Origin: Prorocentrum cordatum
Taxonomy: Eukaryota; Sar; Dinophyceae; Prorocentrales; Prorocentraceae
Direction of reading: 5' to 3'
Length of the DNA stretch: 64,000 nucleotides
Assembly: GCA_963575745.1 (NCBI GenBank)
Contig: CAUYUJ010001750.1
Span: 31,001 to 95,000, forward strand
Every line of letters begins with the position of its first letter. Positions within the stretch are counted from its first letter, which is position 1. Under the pieces are notes generated by a model. That model was not told the DNA's origin and did not search any database. It was given only the letters and a program-made list of their open reading frames with translations. The position numbers were made by a program, and so were the translations under genes. This document shows positions 41,245 to 52,329 of the stretch, in pieces.

Positions 41245-42327
41245 CGCCCAGTACAAATTTGAGGTACCTCGTAGAGCACTTTGGCATCGGTGAGCTCGAG
41301 GAATGCCGGCGCGGGCGGGAGCTAGTAACTCGTAGAGCTTCCCTAAGCTAGTTTCTGGAAGCTGAAGAGTAATTCCGGCGTGCTGGAGAGCTAGTTGGCA
41401 AGAAAAGTCTCGATGGACCTTTTGCTGACTTTTGGTCGTTTGAAAATTTTGTTCTCGAAATTCAACCATTCGTTGGAGCTCTAGTATTTTTCCGTGATAT
41501 TCGAGCTTATTTCCGCTCGCTGTCTCGATCTGAGCTCGATCGGGTACCTTTCACTGCCAAAAAACGTCGGGATCGGCCGTTTCGAGTCATCTTGACAGGC
41601 GTGGTCGGTTTTCGTATTTAACTCAAACTATAGGACAGCTACGGAGCTGATACTTACAGAAACCGATGCACAATCATCAGACGTGTTCGTCTGTTGAATC
41701 GATAGCTCTGAACTCGGTATGCTGCTCGAGCTATGTCCGCGAAACTATTTGTATGGTTCGAGTCATCTTAAGAGGTGCTGTCAGCTTTCTGTACTTAACT
41801 CGGGCTGTAGTGCGGCTACAGGGCTGGTAATGACGGATCCGATTTAGAGAAAAGAGCCACGTCTGCCTGTCGAATCTCGAGTCCGAACTCGGTCTGCTGC
41901 CCAAGCTAGGTCCGCGAACTTATTCGTATTGTTCGAGTCATTTTCAGAGGTGCTGTCGGTTTTCTGCACTTAACTCGGGCTGTGTGTGTGTGTGGGGGGG
42001 CTAGAGGGCTGGTAATCACAGGAATTGATTTGAAGACATGAGGCGCGGCCGCCTGTCGCATTGAGAGGTCTGATCTCGGTCTGATACTCGAGCTAGGTTC
42101 GCGAAGCTATTCGTATTGTTCGACTCATCTTGAGAGGTGCTGTCGGTTTTCGCACGTAACTCGGGCTGTAAGAGAGCTACAGAGCTCGTACGCACAGAAA
42201 ACGATCCAGAAACATGAAAGGCGTTCGGCTGTTTCATTGAGAGGTCTAAAATTGCCCGGGCTGGAGAACTATTTGTTCTCTGCAATTTTTTCCGACATTC
42301 TATATGCTCCGGAAGCTCTACGAGTCA
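41245..42327 (+). repeat. alpha module after E2
   Basis: Short CTCGTAGAGC... fragments to ~41,395, then leader and about four monomers. One monomer carries a (TG)n-G run at about 41,980-42,000 that differs in length from the second copy. No gene seen. Confidence 0.82.
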
Positions 42328-42361
42328 CCGGCGGTAAGAAAGGTTGACGGTTTACCGCCGG
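42328..42361 (+). repeat. module-boundary hairpin
   Basis: Perfect TAA/TTA-type arms; left context CGAGTCA. Confidence 0.92.
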
Positions 42362-42658
42362 CGCCCAGTTGGTCGACCCGACGAGAACGGACAAAGTGAT
42401 AACTTTTGGGTGGTTCTGCGAATATTTGAAAGAAATTTGATCATTTATTTTGAGAAAGCAGATTTGTACGCGTAGCATTAGAATCTGAAGTTCATTCTTA
42501 AAGCAGCTCAGCTCTCCAGAGAGAGTGTTACTATCTGAAAATCAGCGGGAACCGACATCGGAGTGACATCGAGAAGTGGAAAGTTGACGTTTTTCGAGAA
42601 AGGGCCCGAGAAGCTGTCTACTTCGATTCTGGTGCCTGCAAGGAGCTCTACGAGGTTC
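42362..42658 (+). repeat. beta module variant
   Basis: Related to 17,388-17,657. Ends GGAGCTCTACGAGGTTC before the interrupted hairpin arm. No gene seen. Confidence 0.8.
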
Positions 42659-43118
42659 CCGGCGGTGACTAGGTTGTCGCTGTCCCTCCTCGGGGATCTC
42701 AGCGGTGACCTGGCCCGTCGGTGGCCTCCTCGAGCCGCATTGTGCGGACAGGTGTCTGTGTGCACACACGTATCGTACATTCACTGTACAGGGGCCGTCC
42801 CATATCTTCGTGTACTTCGTCGGCTGTGACGACCTCCTCTCCGTGGGCCTACAGACGATAGGCGCCAGGTTCTCTGTTGTGTCAAGTGAGACAGCTCCCG
42901 TCGGAGCAGGTGCATAGGCCGCTTGCTTTGTTTGTACTCGTTACATTTGTTATCTTGTACTTCCAGGCCGCCTGCTTTGTACTTGTTGCATTGTCTGCTT
43001 GCACTTCCAGGCCGCTTGTGGTGTACTTGCTGCATGCGTTATCTTGTTCGAGTTGCTCTCAGCACGTATCCAATTTTGATTTGGTCGCAGTCGGAGTACT
43101 CTTTTCGCAACGCAGTGG

Positions 43119-43236
43119 GAACCTTCGAGGGGTGGTTGGAATCGTTTCTTTCGAGAGCTTGAGGCTGACCTTTACGACGAACGTGAGCATACGACTCTTG
43201 TCTTACCGCGGGTTGTTACGGCATACTTCGGACTTT
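43119..43236 (+). pseudogene. ORF1 N-terminus fused to RNase H C-terminus in G
   Basis: One frame reads EPSRGGWNRFFRELEADLYD, which aligns with C ORF1 (PSRGWDKFLEELENEHYRDL), and continues straight into EHTTLVLPRVVTAYFG, which aligns with the E2 C-terminus (EHTIIILPRVVQAYFG). The whole endonuclease, RT and most of RNase H are missing between them. The join coincides with GAGCATACGA, present in E2 at the matching place. Confidence 0.7.
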
Positions 43237-43404
43237 GTGTTTGCGTTGTCTCTTGCCTTGCTGTGTGTGTGTGTGTGTCGGGCATGCGCGCATGTTGGTA
43301 TAAGAGTTCCGCGTGTTCTTCACTTTGTTTGGAATAAGAGTTTTGCATTTGCCCACTCCCACTCCAAGAGTGGTGGGCATCTTGCCTGACTATGTATGCC
43401 ACCC

Positions 43405-43725
43405 GTTTTGTCTCAGTGGTGTTGAGACGGTAATCGCTGTATAAAACAGTGGTTACGTGCAAAAGTCGTTGCTGTGTTTCACGTGCGTGGTCTTTCAGAG
43501 GTGCTGAGACGGTAATCGCTATATGTGGTTACTGCATGGTCTCGCATTGCTTCGAAGTGTACTCGTCATTCTAGTTGTTAGTTTTGTGTTTGTCTCAGTT
43601 GTGTTGAGACGGGAATCGCTGTATAAACCAGTGGTTGCTGTATGGTCTCTCACTGCTTTTATTTTCAGTGGTGCTGAGACGGTAATCGCTATATGTGGTT
43701 ACTGCATGGTCTCGCACTGCTTTGC
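43405..43725 (+). repeat. TGAGACGGTAATCGCT repeat block in G
   Basis: Four diverged units of ~80-100 bp (about 43,411, 43,493, 43,596 and 43,668) with TGAGACGGTAATCGCT and, in two, AACCAGTGGTT-type palindromes. D has a single unit at ~32,335-32,440. Confidence 0.75.
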
Positions 43726-43919
43726 TTCCCTCGTTCTATTTGTCTTCTCGTGTATTGGCAGTCTTGTGCATATCTGTACAGCTTCGCTGTTTGATGCACT
43801 TCTGCTTTAATCTTCCAGCTTCGCTGCCTCTGTGCAGCTTCGCTGTTAGTATATTACGTGTCCTGGGCTGCTCCCTTGGGAGCTCGAATCGGCCAACGCA
43901 GACATCGCAGACTAGGTTG

Positions 43920-44029
43920 ACGGTTTACCGCCAGCGCCAGTTTGTCTAGAAATGCTCCGAGAAGGTGTTTGCTTTCAATCTGAGCACTCTTACGCGTGGG
44001 AGGAGCTGTGCGAGGTTCCCGGCGGTGAC
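43920..44029 (+). repeat. hairpin right arm of G and short beta end
   Basis: ACGGT, TTACCGCCAG (43,925-43,934), then the last ~85 bp of a beta module up to CCGGCGGTGA (44,019-44,028), the left arm of H's target. Confidence 0.75.
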
Positions 44030-44206
44030 AGCTGTTTCTTCGATGTGTGTATATATCTGTACAGCTACGCTGTTGTAATATATCTGCACAGCTACGCTGA
44101 CCTGTATATCCGCACAGCTCCGCTGTTAGTGCTTAGGTTGCCTGTAGGTAATCCTACCGCTGGCCCTGCCCCCTAAGTGGGCTCGAATCGGGCCCCGCAG
44201 ACCGCA
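44030..44206 (+). mobile_element. element H, tail-only copy of a C-type LINE
   Basis: About 177 bp matching C's last ~180 bp (30,445-30,622), with micro-hairpins CAGCTACGCTG (twice) and CAGCTCCGCTG and the end CCCCGCAGACCGCA. Followed by GACTAGGTTGACGG and TTACCGCCGG (44,222-44,231). Extreme 5' truncation stops right after the hairpin's left arm. Confidence 0.8.
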
Positions 44207-44231
44207 GACTAGGTTGACGGTTTACCGCCGG

Positions 44232-44982
44232 CGCCAGTCTAAAACCATCTAGCTCTCAGAGAGCTCTCCGGGAACAGTTCTATAGCTTATAGAACCAAGA
44301 AAAACAGTACCACTAGGGGGAAAGTAGCAAACTACAAATCCGTGTTTGGCGTCTGCGCTCACAACAGACCCAAACCAAGCGTCTAGATGCTTCGCGCCTC
44401 ATGATCTGCTTCTAATTTTTGGCTGAATAGCTGAGTTCAGTGGAGAAATTCACCATCTATCGGTCGAGTACAGTTAGTTTTGCGAACCTGGCTCAGGTAG
44501 CAGACCGAGTGCAGACCTCTCGATGCAATAGACGAACGCATCTGATGCTTCTGGATCGGTTTCTGTGCGTACCAGCTCTGTAGCTTTCCTACAGCCCGAG
44601 TTCAATGCAGAACGCGCACCTAGTAGCAAAAACCCACTTCAGACCTCTAGATGCAACAGACGAACCGGCCTGATAATTCCAAATCAGATTCTGCGCGTAT
44701 CACCCCTGTAGCTCTCCTACAGCCTGAGTTACGTGCGAAAACCGACAGCACCTCTCAAGATGACTCGAACGATACGAATAGTTTCGCAGACCCATCTCGA
44801 GTAGCAGGATTTCAGACCTCTGGATGCAACAGAGGAACGCGCCAAAACTGGCGCCGGCGGTTAACCGTCAACCAGGTTACCGCCGGGGCCCTCGTAGAGC
44901 TTTTTTCTCGCACGGCGCTTCTCGGTACACATGAAGGAAGAGTCTGGAGCAATATCCAAATTAGCCTGGCGAAGGACCCAAC
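44232..44982 (-). repeat. inverted alpha segment with inverted hairpin
   Basis: The only long minus-oriented alpha block in the window (repeated in duplication copy 2). The monomers read as reverse complement (CTGATGCTTCTGGATCGG, CTCTGTAGCTTTCCTACAG). The hairpin at 44,854-44,886 is also reversed (CCGTCAACCAGG in the loop) and has one misaligned arm. No gene seen. Confidence 0.8.
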
Positions 44983-47952
44983 CGGCCTTCGCTCGTTCAA
45001 GGTGTCCGTCTGTGACCTGTCCACAGTGCTTGCAGAGTACTACGCTGGAGGCGTACTTATCACCGACGGTGGACTACTCCACCACGGGTGCGAGAAGACC
45101 AAGAGAGCCGTCCAGGCCGGTGCAGCTCACAAGAGCCGAGGAGGAGGTTAAGATGTGTCCGAAGGAGGATGTGGAGAGGTTGAGGAAGTTAAAGAATGGG
45201 GCCAATCGTCTACGCAGAAGTTACCGACGTGATATGATTATGTGCAGATGCCCCCCAACAAAGCGTAAGATCATATATACTATCAAACATTTAGTGGTGG
45301 ATGGGAGGGAGACGGAGGACCGTGAGGAGTGGAAGGAGGAGCTCGACAAGTTCGTTCGTTTCAAGGTGTCGTCCGAGGAGGTACGCAATTCCACCAACAG
45401 TATGATGGAGGAGATCAGGATGAGGGCTGTACATGAGGTACGATCCACATCAGTTGTGGGAATTAGTATGGCGCTGCTTCTCAGAGCACGTGCTCGGCTG
45501 AAGACCCAGAGGGCTACTGGGCCAGACGGGATACCGTGCGAGATTCTAAGGAGCTTGCCGTGGTGTGCTCTCAGAGCGATCCAGAAGTTGTTCGATAAAA
45601 TCATCAAGCTCACGATTCCGTATCCTCAGTCGTGGCGTGAGATTCTCGTCTCTTTTATGCCCAAAACTCCAGGGATTACTAAGTTAAAAGACGGTCGTTT
45701 GCTGTGTATGCAGAATGCTGTTTCGAGATGGTTCAGTTCCTGTATTGTTCTCCTGGTTGAGGGCCATATTGAAAGAAACGGAGTGTTTCGTCATATTGGG
45801 TTGTATGGTTTCCAGGAACATCGTCGTACACACGAAATCACGGCTAGCATCAAACACATAGGTCAACATGCTGCACAATGGGGAAAAGGGGAAACGGCAC
45901 ACTTGGCGAACGCTGATGTCCTCCAGGCGTTCGATCACTGCACGGTGGCCAATGTCAGGCGCGGGTTGGATCATGCGAGTGTGCCCCTATACCTACAGTA
46001 TGCTCTACTTAACCCCTTGTGCGAATGTGTAGGCACTGTCTATTATGATGGGATTGAGGTTTTGGAGGTAAGGTGGGACAAATGTATTCGGACGGGAGGG
46101 CCTGAGGGCCCGTTGGCTTTCAACCTTATTGTTGCTGCTATGTGGGGCTCCACGATTCGAGAATGGGACGTACTAGGACTAGGTTATCGTATTGAGTTTG
46201 CGACTGGCTCGACTAGCTGTGTTTCGATTATTAATCACTTCCTTTGGGCGGACAACTGTTATGTACTGGCTCGGAGTCGGGAGGAACTCACGCGCATGTT
46301 ATACGGTCTAACTACACAGTTACATGACTATGGCATGAAATGGAAAGAGTCCAGTCTATTGTACATGGTGTTCGGGGTTGATCCTCCGCGAGATGCGGAA
46401 GGGGAAATATACGCACTGCTGATCTTGTTCTCTCGATGGGGTCGGAGGAGTCGGGAGTGTATCGATTTAGAAGGGTGACGGAGATGGAGGTGCTTGGGGC
46501 TCATATTTGTTCTGAACTACATGTGAATGAGCATCCAGATTTGGATGCTAGTATTGACTCTGCTCGCAGGGCTTTCTGGGGGCAGGCGACCTTCTTCCGC
46601 TCCACGGCCATCCCGTTGAAAGATAAGTATGAGAGGTATGCACAGAGGGTTCAGAGTATTGTTCTCTACGCGGCGGAAGGATGTACGGTCGACTCTAGTT
46701 CATTGAGTGCCCTTCATATCTTTGAGGGTAAGTGCCTGGCTGTAATGTCTCGTTGTATACGGAGGGAAGGGGAAAGTTATCAGGAATGGAATACGAGGAG
46801 GTATGAACGTGCGAGACAAAAAATTCATGATGCACACTATGCGGGTATTGTACAGAAGTTTCTCAGAGTGCACTGGATGTGGGCAATCGACATCCATGAT
46901 TTTGCCCATAGGTTGATCACAGATCGGGAGGCGCTGGAGGCAAACTCGACAAGAGCTTGGAGAGATTCTCGTTTCTCATGCCTGGCGTTTGGCCGACTGT
47001 GGGATAGAATGAGGACAGATTCAAGCGAGGCTCTCAGATGTTGGGGGAATTGGAAGGAGGCCAGCTCAATGAAACGACATCGGGGGGGGCAGGAGAGTGT
47101 AGGACCTCGTCCGTGGTACTATTCATTGGAATCGTTTTATGGTTTATCCTGGTGGGAGTTCTTTGCTGGAAGTTTTGAACATTTCATGGATTTCGCTGCG
47201 CATGTTTGTTCTAGTACTATGTTGAAGTATTTCCAAAAGAAGTGCAAAGGTCTGGCGTCCTCAGGGGTGCCTGTGTTCTTGAACTTGGATGAGGATGGAG
47301 GGGTTCATATTGGTCAGGATCGGGAGGATACACCAGCATATAGGGATCGTCTCAGCAAACGTATTGCGTTGCATAACATGCGTTGTACCAGTGGGACCTC
47401 GAAACGGATGGGATACCACTGGATATCCAAGGGGACTCACTGCTTGTGATTAACTGGCTCTGTGGGAAATGGAAAGTATTAGCTCAGGTATATCAGAAAA
47501 GGGTGGATACTCTGATTAATAAGTTGGACGAGATGCAGGAAACATACTCGGTGAGGCCTCCAGAGGCTGGCCGTGACTTCTTCTCTCATTCTTTTCGGGA
47601 ATGGAACCAGAGAGCTGACTTACTGACCCATCAGGCCCGTCAGGGCCACGTGTACGCCGATTTCGTTTACCTCAGCGATTTTGAATCTCAGTGTTATACT
47701 CCTTGCCTTATCAAAGCCGGCTTTGATGGGGGCGTTTGTAGCCGCGGAAGTGCCTGTGGTGTGTGGATACAGATTGGTCTGCGAAACAAATATATCTTCT
47801 CGCGGACCGACATCATTTTCAAGGATGTGTATCTTGCGGCTTGGTGTCTGCCACCAAGCGCCACTGTTACAGATGCGGAACTATCAGCGGCGGAGCGCAT
47901 ATGCGATGTGCTCCCACAGGTAGTGCAGACCTTCTTTGATCATTCGCAGTGA
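44983..47952 (+). pseudogene. LINE ORF2, duplicated copy of E: RT and permuted RNase H-like domain
   Basis: The copy starts inside ORF2, after the endonuclease region. RT motifs are present: RATGPDGIP (~45,515), ADVLQAFD (~45,912), RTGGPEGPLAF (~46,090), LWADN (~46,243). RNase H-like motifs follow in the same permuted order (GDS ~47,435, FREWNQRAD ~47,595, GFDGG ~47,722, AELSAAE ~47,875). It lacks E's three stops. It has two one-base deletions of its own: a T near 46,410 (AAATATACG) and a C near 47,389 (GTACCAG). The upstream extension of the open frame into the inverted repeat is accidental. Confidence 0.85.
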
Positions 47953-48220
47953 TAAGTCACACATTGTTTCTTCTTTATCTGTGTTCTTGTTTATTCCAAC
48001 AGCTTCGCTGTTCACTGACTCATTCGTTTGTCTTTTGTGTGCTTTGCGTTTGATTGTGTCATTGCGGCATGTGATTCTCTTTATTCCTTCAGCTTCGCTG
48101 TGTGGTATAAGAGCTGACTGCTTGCGTGATAAATAAGAGGCTCTGTTCCGCCTGTTACTTTGTTGGACCTGGCCTTAGTGGCCAAGATGGTCCCAGCAAA
48201 GACGCAAAAAAGAAAGGTTG

Positions 48221-48545
48221 ATAGTGCGGCACTCTCGATTGATCCAACTTCAACAGTGACTGATGCCGAGATCTCGGCCGTTGAGCATGCGATTATAATC
48301 TTGCCGCGGGTTGTACAAGCGTATTTCGGACAGGATATGATGTGATTTTGATTGTGCTCACTCACGCCATGCCTTTGTTTGTCGTGTGTGTGTGTGCTTG
48401 ACCTCTCATCCTCCTAATAAGAGTTGGCTTTCGCCTCTGATCGTTTGGATCGGTGAGGCTTCCGCCTACTCCCGATGCGCCCGCTCCTTGCTTCCGACTA
48501 GGCTGGAAAGCCTGCACAGTCGACCGCAAAGTCCGCAAAAAAGAA
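48221..48545 (+). mobile_element. LINE fragment E2, duplicated copy
   Basis: Second copy of 40,899-41,222, with the RNase H-like end at about 48,221-48,345. One codon differs (HAI versus HTI). Confidence 0.75.
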
Positions 48546-48565
48546 AGGTTGACGGTTTACCGCCA

Positions 48566-49645
48566 GCGCCAGTACAATTGAGGTACCTCGTAGAGCACTT
48601 TGGCATCGGTGGGCTCGAGGAATTCCGGCGCGGGCGGGAGCTAGTAACTCTTAGAGCTTCCCTAAACTAGTTTCTGGAAGCTGAAGAGTAATTCCGGCGT
48701 GCTGGAGAGCTAGTTGGCAAGAAAAGTCTCGATGGACCTTTTGCTGACTTTTGGTCGTTTGAAAATTTTGTTCTCGAAATTCAACCATTCGTTGGAGCTC
48801 TAGTATTTTTCCGTGATATTCGAGCTTATTTCCGCTCGCTGTCTCGATCTGAGCTCGATCGGGTACCTTTCACTGCCAAAAAACGTCGGGATCGGCCGTT
48901 TCGAGTCATCTTGACAGGCGTGGTCGGTTTTCGTATTTAACTCAAACTATAGGACAGCTACGGAGCTGATACTTACAGAAACCGATGCACAATCATCAGA
49001 CGTGTTCGTCTGTTGAATCGATAGCTCTGAACTCGGTATGCTGCTCGAGCTATGTCCGCGAAACTATTTGTATGGTTCGAGTCATCTTAAGAGGTGCTGT
49101 CAGCTTTCTGTACTTAACTCGGGCTGTAGTGCGGCTACAGGGCTGGTAATGACGGATCCGATTTAGAGAAAAGAGCCACGTCTGCCTGTCGAATCTCGAG
49201 TCCGAACTCGGTCTGCTGCCCAAGCTAGGTCCGCGAACTTATTCGTATTGTTCGAGTCATTTTCAGAGGTGCTGTCGGTTTTCTGCACTTAACTCGGGCT
49301 GTGTGTGTGGGGGGGGGGCTAGAGGGCTGGTAATCACAGGAATTGATTTGAAGACATGAGGCGCGGCCGCCTGTCGCATTGAGAGGTCTGATCTCGGTCT
49401 GATACTCGAGCTAGGTTCGCGAAGCTATTCGTATTGTTCGACTCATCTTGAGAGGTGCTGTCGGTTTTCGCACGTAACTCGGGCTGTAAGAGAGCTACAG
49501 AGCTCGTACGCACAGAAAACGATCCAGAAACATGAAAGGCGTTCGGCTGTTTCATTGAGAGGTCTAAAATTGCCCGGGCTGGAGAACTATTTGTTCTCTG
49601 CAATTTTTTCCGACATTCTATATGCTCCGGAAGCTCTACGAGTCA
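48566..49645 (+). repeat. alpha module, duplicated copy
   Basis: Copy of 41,245-42,327; the TG/G run near 49,300 is shorter in TG and longer in G. No gene seen. Confidence 0.85.
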
Positions 49646-49679
49646 CCGGCGGTAAGAAAGGTTGACGGTTTACCGCCGG
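49646..49679 (+). repeat. module-boundary hairpin
   Basis: Perfect TAA/TTA-type arms; copy of 42,328-42,361. Confidence 0.92.
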
Positions 49680-49976
49680 CGCCCAGTTGGTCGACCCGAC
49701 GAGAACGGACAAAGTGATAACTTTTGGGTGGTTCTGCGAATATTTGAAAGAAATTTGATCATTTATTTTGAGAAAGCAGATTTGTACGCGTAGCATTAGA
49801 ATCTGAAGTTCATTCTTAAAGCAGCTCAGCTCTCCAGAGAGAGTGTTACTATCTGAAAATCAGCGGGAACCGACATCGGAGTGACATCGAGAAGTGGAAA
49901 GTTGACGTTTTTCGAGAAAGGGCCCGAGAAGCTGTCTACTTCGATTCTGGTGCCTGCAAGGAGCTCTACGAGGTTC
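49680..49976 (+). repeat. beta module, duplicated copy
   Basis: Copy of 42,362-42,658. No gene seen. Confidence 0.85.
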
Positions 49977-49994
49977 CCGGCGGTGACTAGGTTG

Positions 49995-51224
49995 TCGCTG
50001 TCCCTCCTCGGGGATCTCAGCGGTGACCTGGCCCGTCGGTGGCCTCCTCGAGCCGCATTGTGCGGACAGGTGTCTGTGTGCACACACGTATCGTACATTC
50101 ACTGTACAGGGGCCGTCCCATATCTTCGTGTACTTCGTCGGCTGTGACGACCTCCTCTCCGTGGGCCTACAGACGATAGGCGCCAGGTTCTCTGTTGTGT
50201 CAAGTGAGACAGCTCCCGTCGGAGCAGGTGCATAGGCCGCTTGCTTTGTTTGTACTCGTTACATTTGTTATCTTGTACTTCCAGGCCGCCTGCTTTGTAC
50301 TTGTTGCATTGTCTGCTTGCACTTCCAGGCCGCTTGTGGTGTACTTGCTGCATGCGTTATCTTGTTCGAGTTGCTCTCAGCACGTATCCAATTTTGATTT
50401 GGTCGCAGTCGGAGTACTCTTTTCGCAACGCAGTGGGAACCTTCGAGGGGTGGTTGGAATCGTTTCTTTCGAGAGCTTGAGGCTGACCTTTACGACGAAC
50501 GTGAGCATACGACTCTTGTCTTACCGCGGGTTGTTACGGCATACTTCGGACTTTGTGTTTGCGTTGTCTCTTGCCTTGCTGTGTGTGTGTGTGTCGGGCA
50601 TGCGCGCATGTTGGTATAAGAGTTCCGCGTGTTCTTCACTTTGTTTGGAATAAGAGTTTTGCATTTGCCCACTCCCACTCCAAGAGTGGTGGGCATCTTG
50701 CCTGACTATGTATGCCACCCGTTTTGTCTCAGTGGTGTTGAGACGGTAATCGCTGTATAAAACAGTGGTTACGTGCAAATTCGTTGCTGTGTTTCACGTG
50801 CGTGGTCTTTCAGAGGTGCTGAGACGGTAATCGCTATATGTGGTTACTGCATGGTCTCGCATTGCTTCGAAGTGTACTCGTCATTCTAGTTGTTAGTTTT
50901 GTGTTTGTCTCAGTTGTGTTGAGACGGTAATCGCTGTATAAACCAGTGGTTGCTGTATGGTCTCTCACTGCTTTTATTTTCAGTGGTGCTGAGACGGTAA
51001 TCGCTATATGTGGTTACTGCATGGTCTCGCACTGCTTTGCTTCCCTCGTTCTATTTGTCTTCTCGTGTATTGGCAGTCTTGTGCATATCTGTACAGCTTC
51101 GCTGTTTGATGCACTTCTGCTTTAATCTTCCAGCTTCGCTGCCTCTGTGCAGCTTCGCTGTTAGTATATTACGTGTCCTGGGCTGCTCCCTTGGGAGCTC
51201 GAATCGGCCAACGCAGACATCGCA
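49995..51224 (+). mobile_element. element G, duplicated copy
   Basis: Target repeats GACTAGGTTG at 49,985-49,994 and 51,225-51,234. The ORF1/RNase H fusion remnant lies at about 50,437-50,554. The TG microsatellite near 50,580 is shorter than in copy 1. Confidence 0.8.
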
Positions 51225-51344
51225 GACTAGGTTGACGGTTTACCGCCAGCGCCAGTTTGTCTAGAAATGCTCCGAGAAGGTGTTTGCTTTCAATCTGAGC
51301 ACTCTTACGCGTGGGAGGAGCTGTGCGAGGTTCCCGGCGGTGAC

Positions 51345-51521
51345 AGCTGTTTCTTCGATGTGTGTATATATCTGTACAGCTACGCTGTTGTAATATATCT
51401 GCACAGCTACGCTGACCTGTATATCCGCACAGCTCCGCTGTTAGTGCTTAGGTTGCCTGTAGGTAATCCTACCGCTGGCCCTGCCCCCTAAGTGGGCTCG
51501 AATCGGGCCCCGCAGACCGCA
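51345..51521 (+). mobile_element. element H, duplicated copy
   Basis: Copy of 44,030-44,206; hairpin arms at 51,334-51,343 and 51,537-51,546. Confidence 0.8.
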
Positions 51522-51546
51522 GACTAGGTTGACGGTTTACCGCCGG

Positions 51547-52298
51547 CGCCAGTCTAAAACCATCTAGCTCTCAGAGAGCTCTCCGGGAACAGTTCTATAG
51601 CTTATAGAACCAAGAAAAACAGTACCACTAGGGGGAAAGTAGCAAACTACAAATCCGTGTTTGGCGTCTGCGCTCACAACAGACCCAAACCAAGCGTCTA
51701 GATGCTTCGCGCCTCATGATCTGCTTCTAATTTTTGGCTGAATAGCTGAGTTCAGTGGAGAAATTCACCATCTATCGGTCGAGTACAGTTAGTTTTGCGA
51801 ACCTGGCTCAGGTAGCAGACCGAGTGCAGACCTCTCGATGCAATAGACGAACGCATCTGATGCTTCTGGATCGGTTTCTGTGCGTACCAGCTCTGTAGCT
51901 TTCCTACAGCCCGAGTTCAATGCAGAACGCGCACCTAGTAGCAAAAACCCACTTCAGACCTCTAGATGCAACAGACGAACCGGCCTGATAATTCCAAATC
52001 AGATTCTGCGCGTATCACCCCTGTAGCTCTCCTACAGCCTGAGTTACGTGCGAAAACCGACAGCACCTCTCAAGATGACTCGAACGATACGAATAGTTTC
52101 GCAGACCCAGCTCGAGTAGCAGGATTTCAGACCTCTGGATGCAACAGAGGAACGCGCCAAAACTGGCGCCGGCGGTTAACCGTCAACCAGGTTACCGCCG
52201 GGGCCCTCGTAGAGCTTTTTTCTCGCACGGCGCTTCTCGGTACACATGAAGGAAGAGTCTGGAGCAATATCCAAATTAGCCTGGCGAAGGACCCAACC
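51547..52298 (-). repeat. inverted alpha segment, duplicated copy
   Basis: Copy of 44,232-44,982; reversed hairpin at 52,169-52,201. No gene seen. Confidence 0.82.
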
Positions 52299-52329
52299 AC
52301 ATGCAGCTGCGAGTACCGCAAGGATACCA

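Larger units (their letters stand above)
42677..43909 (+). mobile_element. element G, internally deleted non-autonomous LINE
   Basis: Flanked by GACTAGGTTG at 42,667-42,676 and 43,910-43,919. The 5' ~60 bp equals the C/D leader (TCGCTGTCCCTCCTCGGGGA) and the 3' end equals the D-type tail ending CGCAGACATCGCA. Between them lie only a remnant of ORF1 fused to a remnant of the RNase H C-terminus and a TGAGACGG repeat block. Intact termini plus an exact target repeat indicate it was moved by another element's proteins. The left hairpin arm is TGA type but the right arm is TTA type, so one side has changed since insertion. Confidence 0.8.
37658..44982 (+). repeat. tandem segmental duplication, copy 1 (~7.33 kb)
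   Basis: Matches 44,983-52,298 almost base for base. It includes the 3' two thirds of E's ORF2, E2, one alpha unit, one beta module, G, H and an inverted alpha segment. The left end is inside E's ORF2 (CGGCCTTCGCTCG) and the right end is CCCAACC. The join between copies (CCCAACCGGCCTTCG) shows at most 1-2 bp of shared sequence. Confidence 0.95.
44983..52298 (+). repeat. tandem segmental duplication, copy 2 (~7.32 kb)
   Basis: Offsets to copy 1 drift only from 7,325 to 7,315, through small indels. It ends at CCCAACC (52,298), where unrelated sequence (ACATGCAGCTGCG) begins. The near identity indicates a recent event. Confidence 0.95.

Noticed and set aside
42877-43389. Hydrophobic 170-residue membrane protein in element G
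   Set aside because: The frame is not the one matching ORF1 or RNase H remnants, and it is changed by the TG microsatellite between the two copies.
44931-44985. Natural start of the LINE frame at 44,931
   Set aside because: The first ~17 codons come from the inverted repeat segment on the other side of the duplication joint; the frame is open there by chance.
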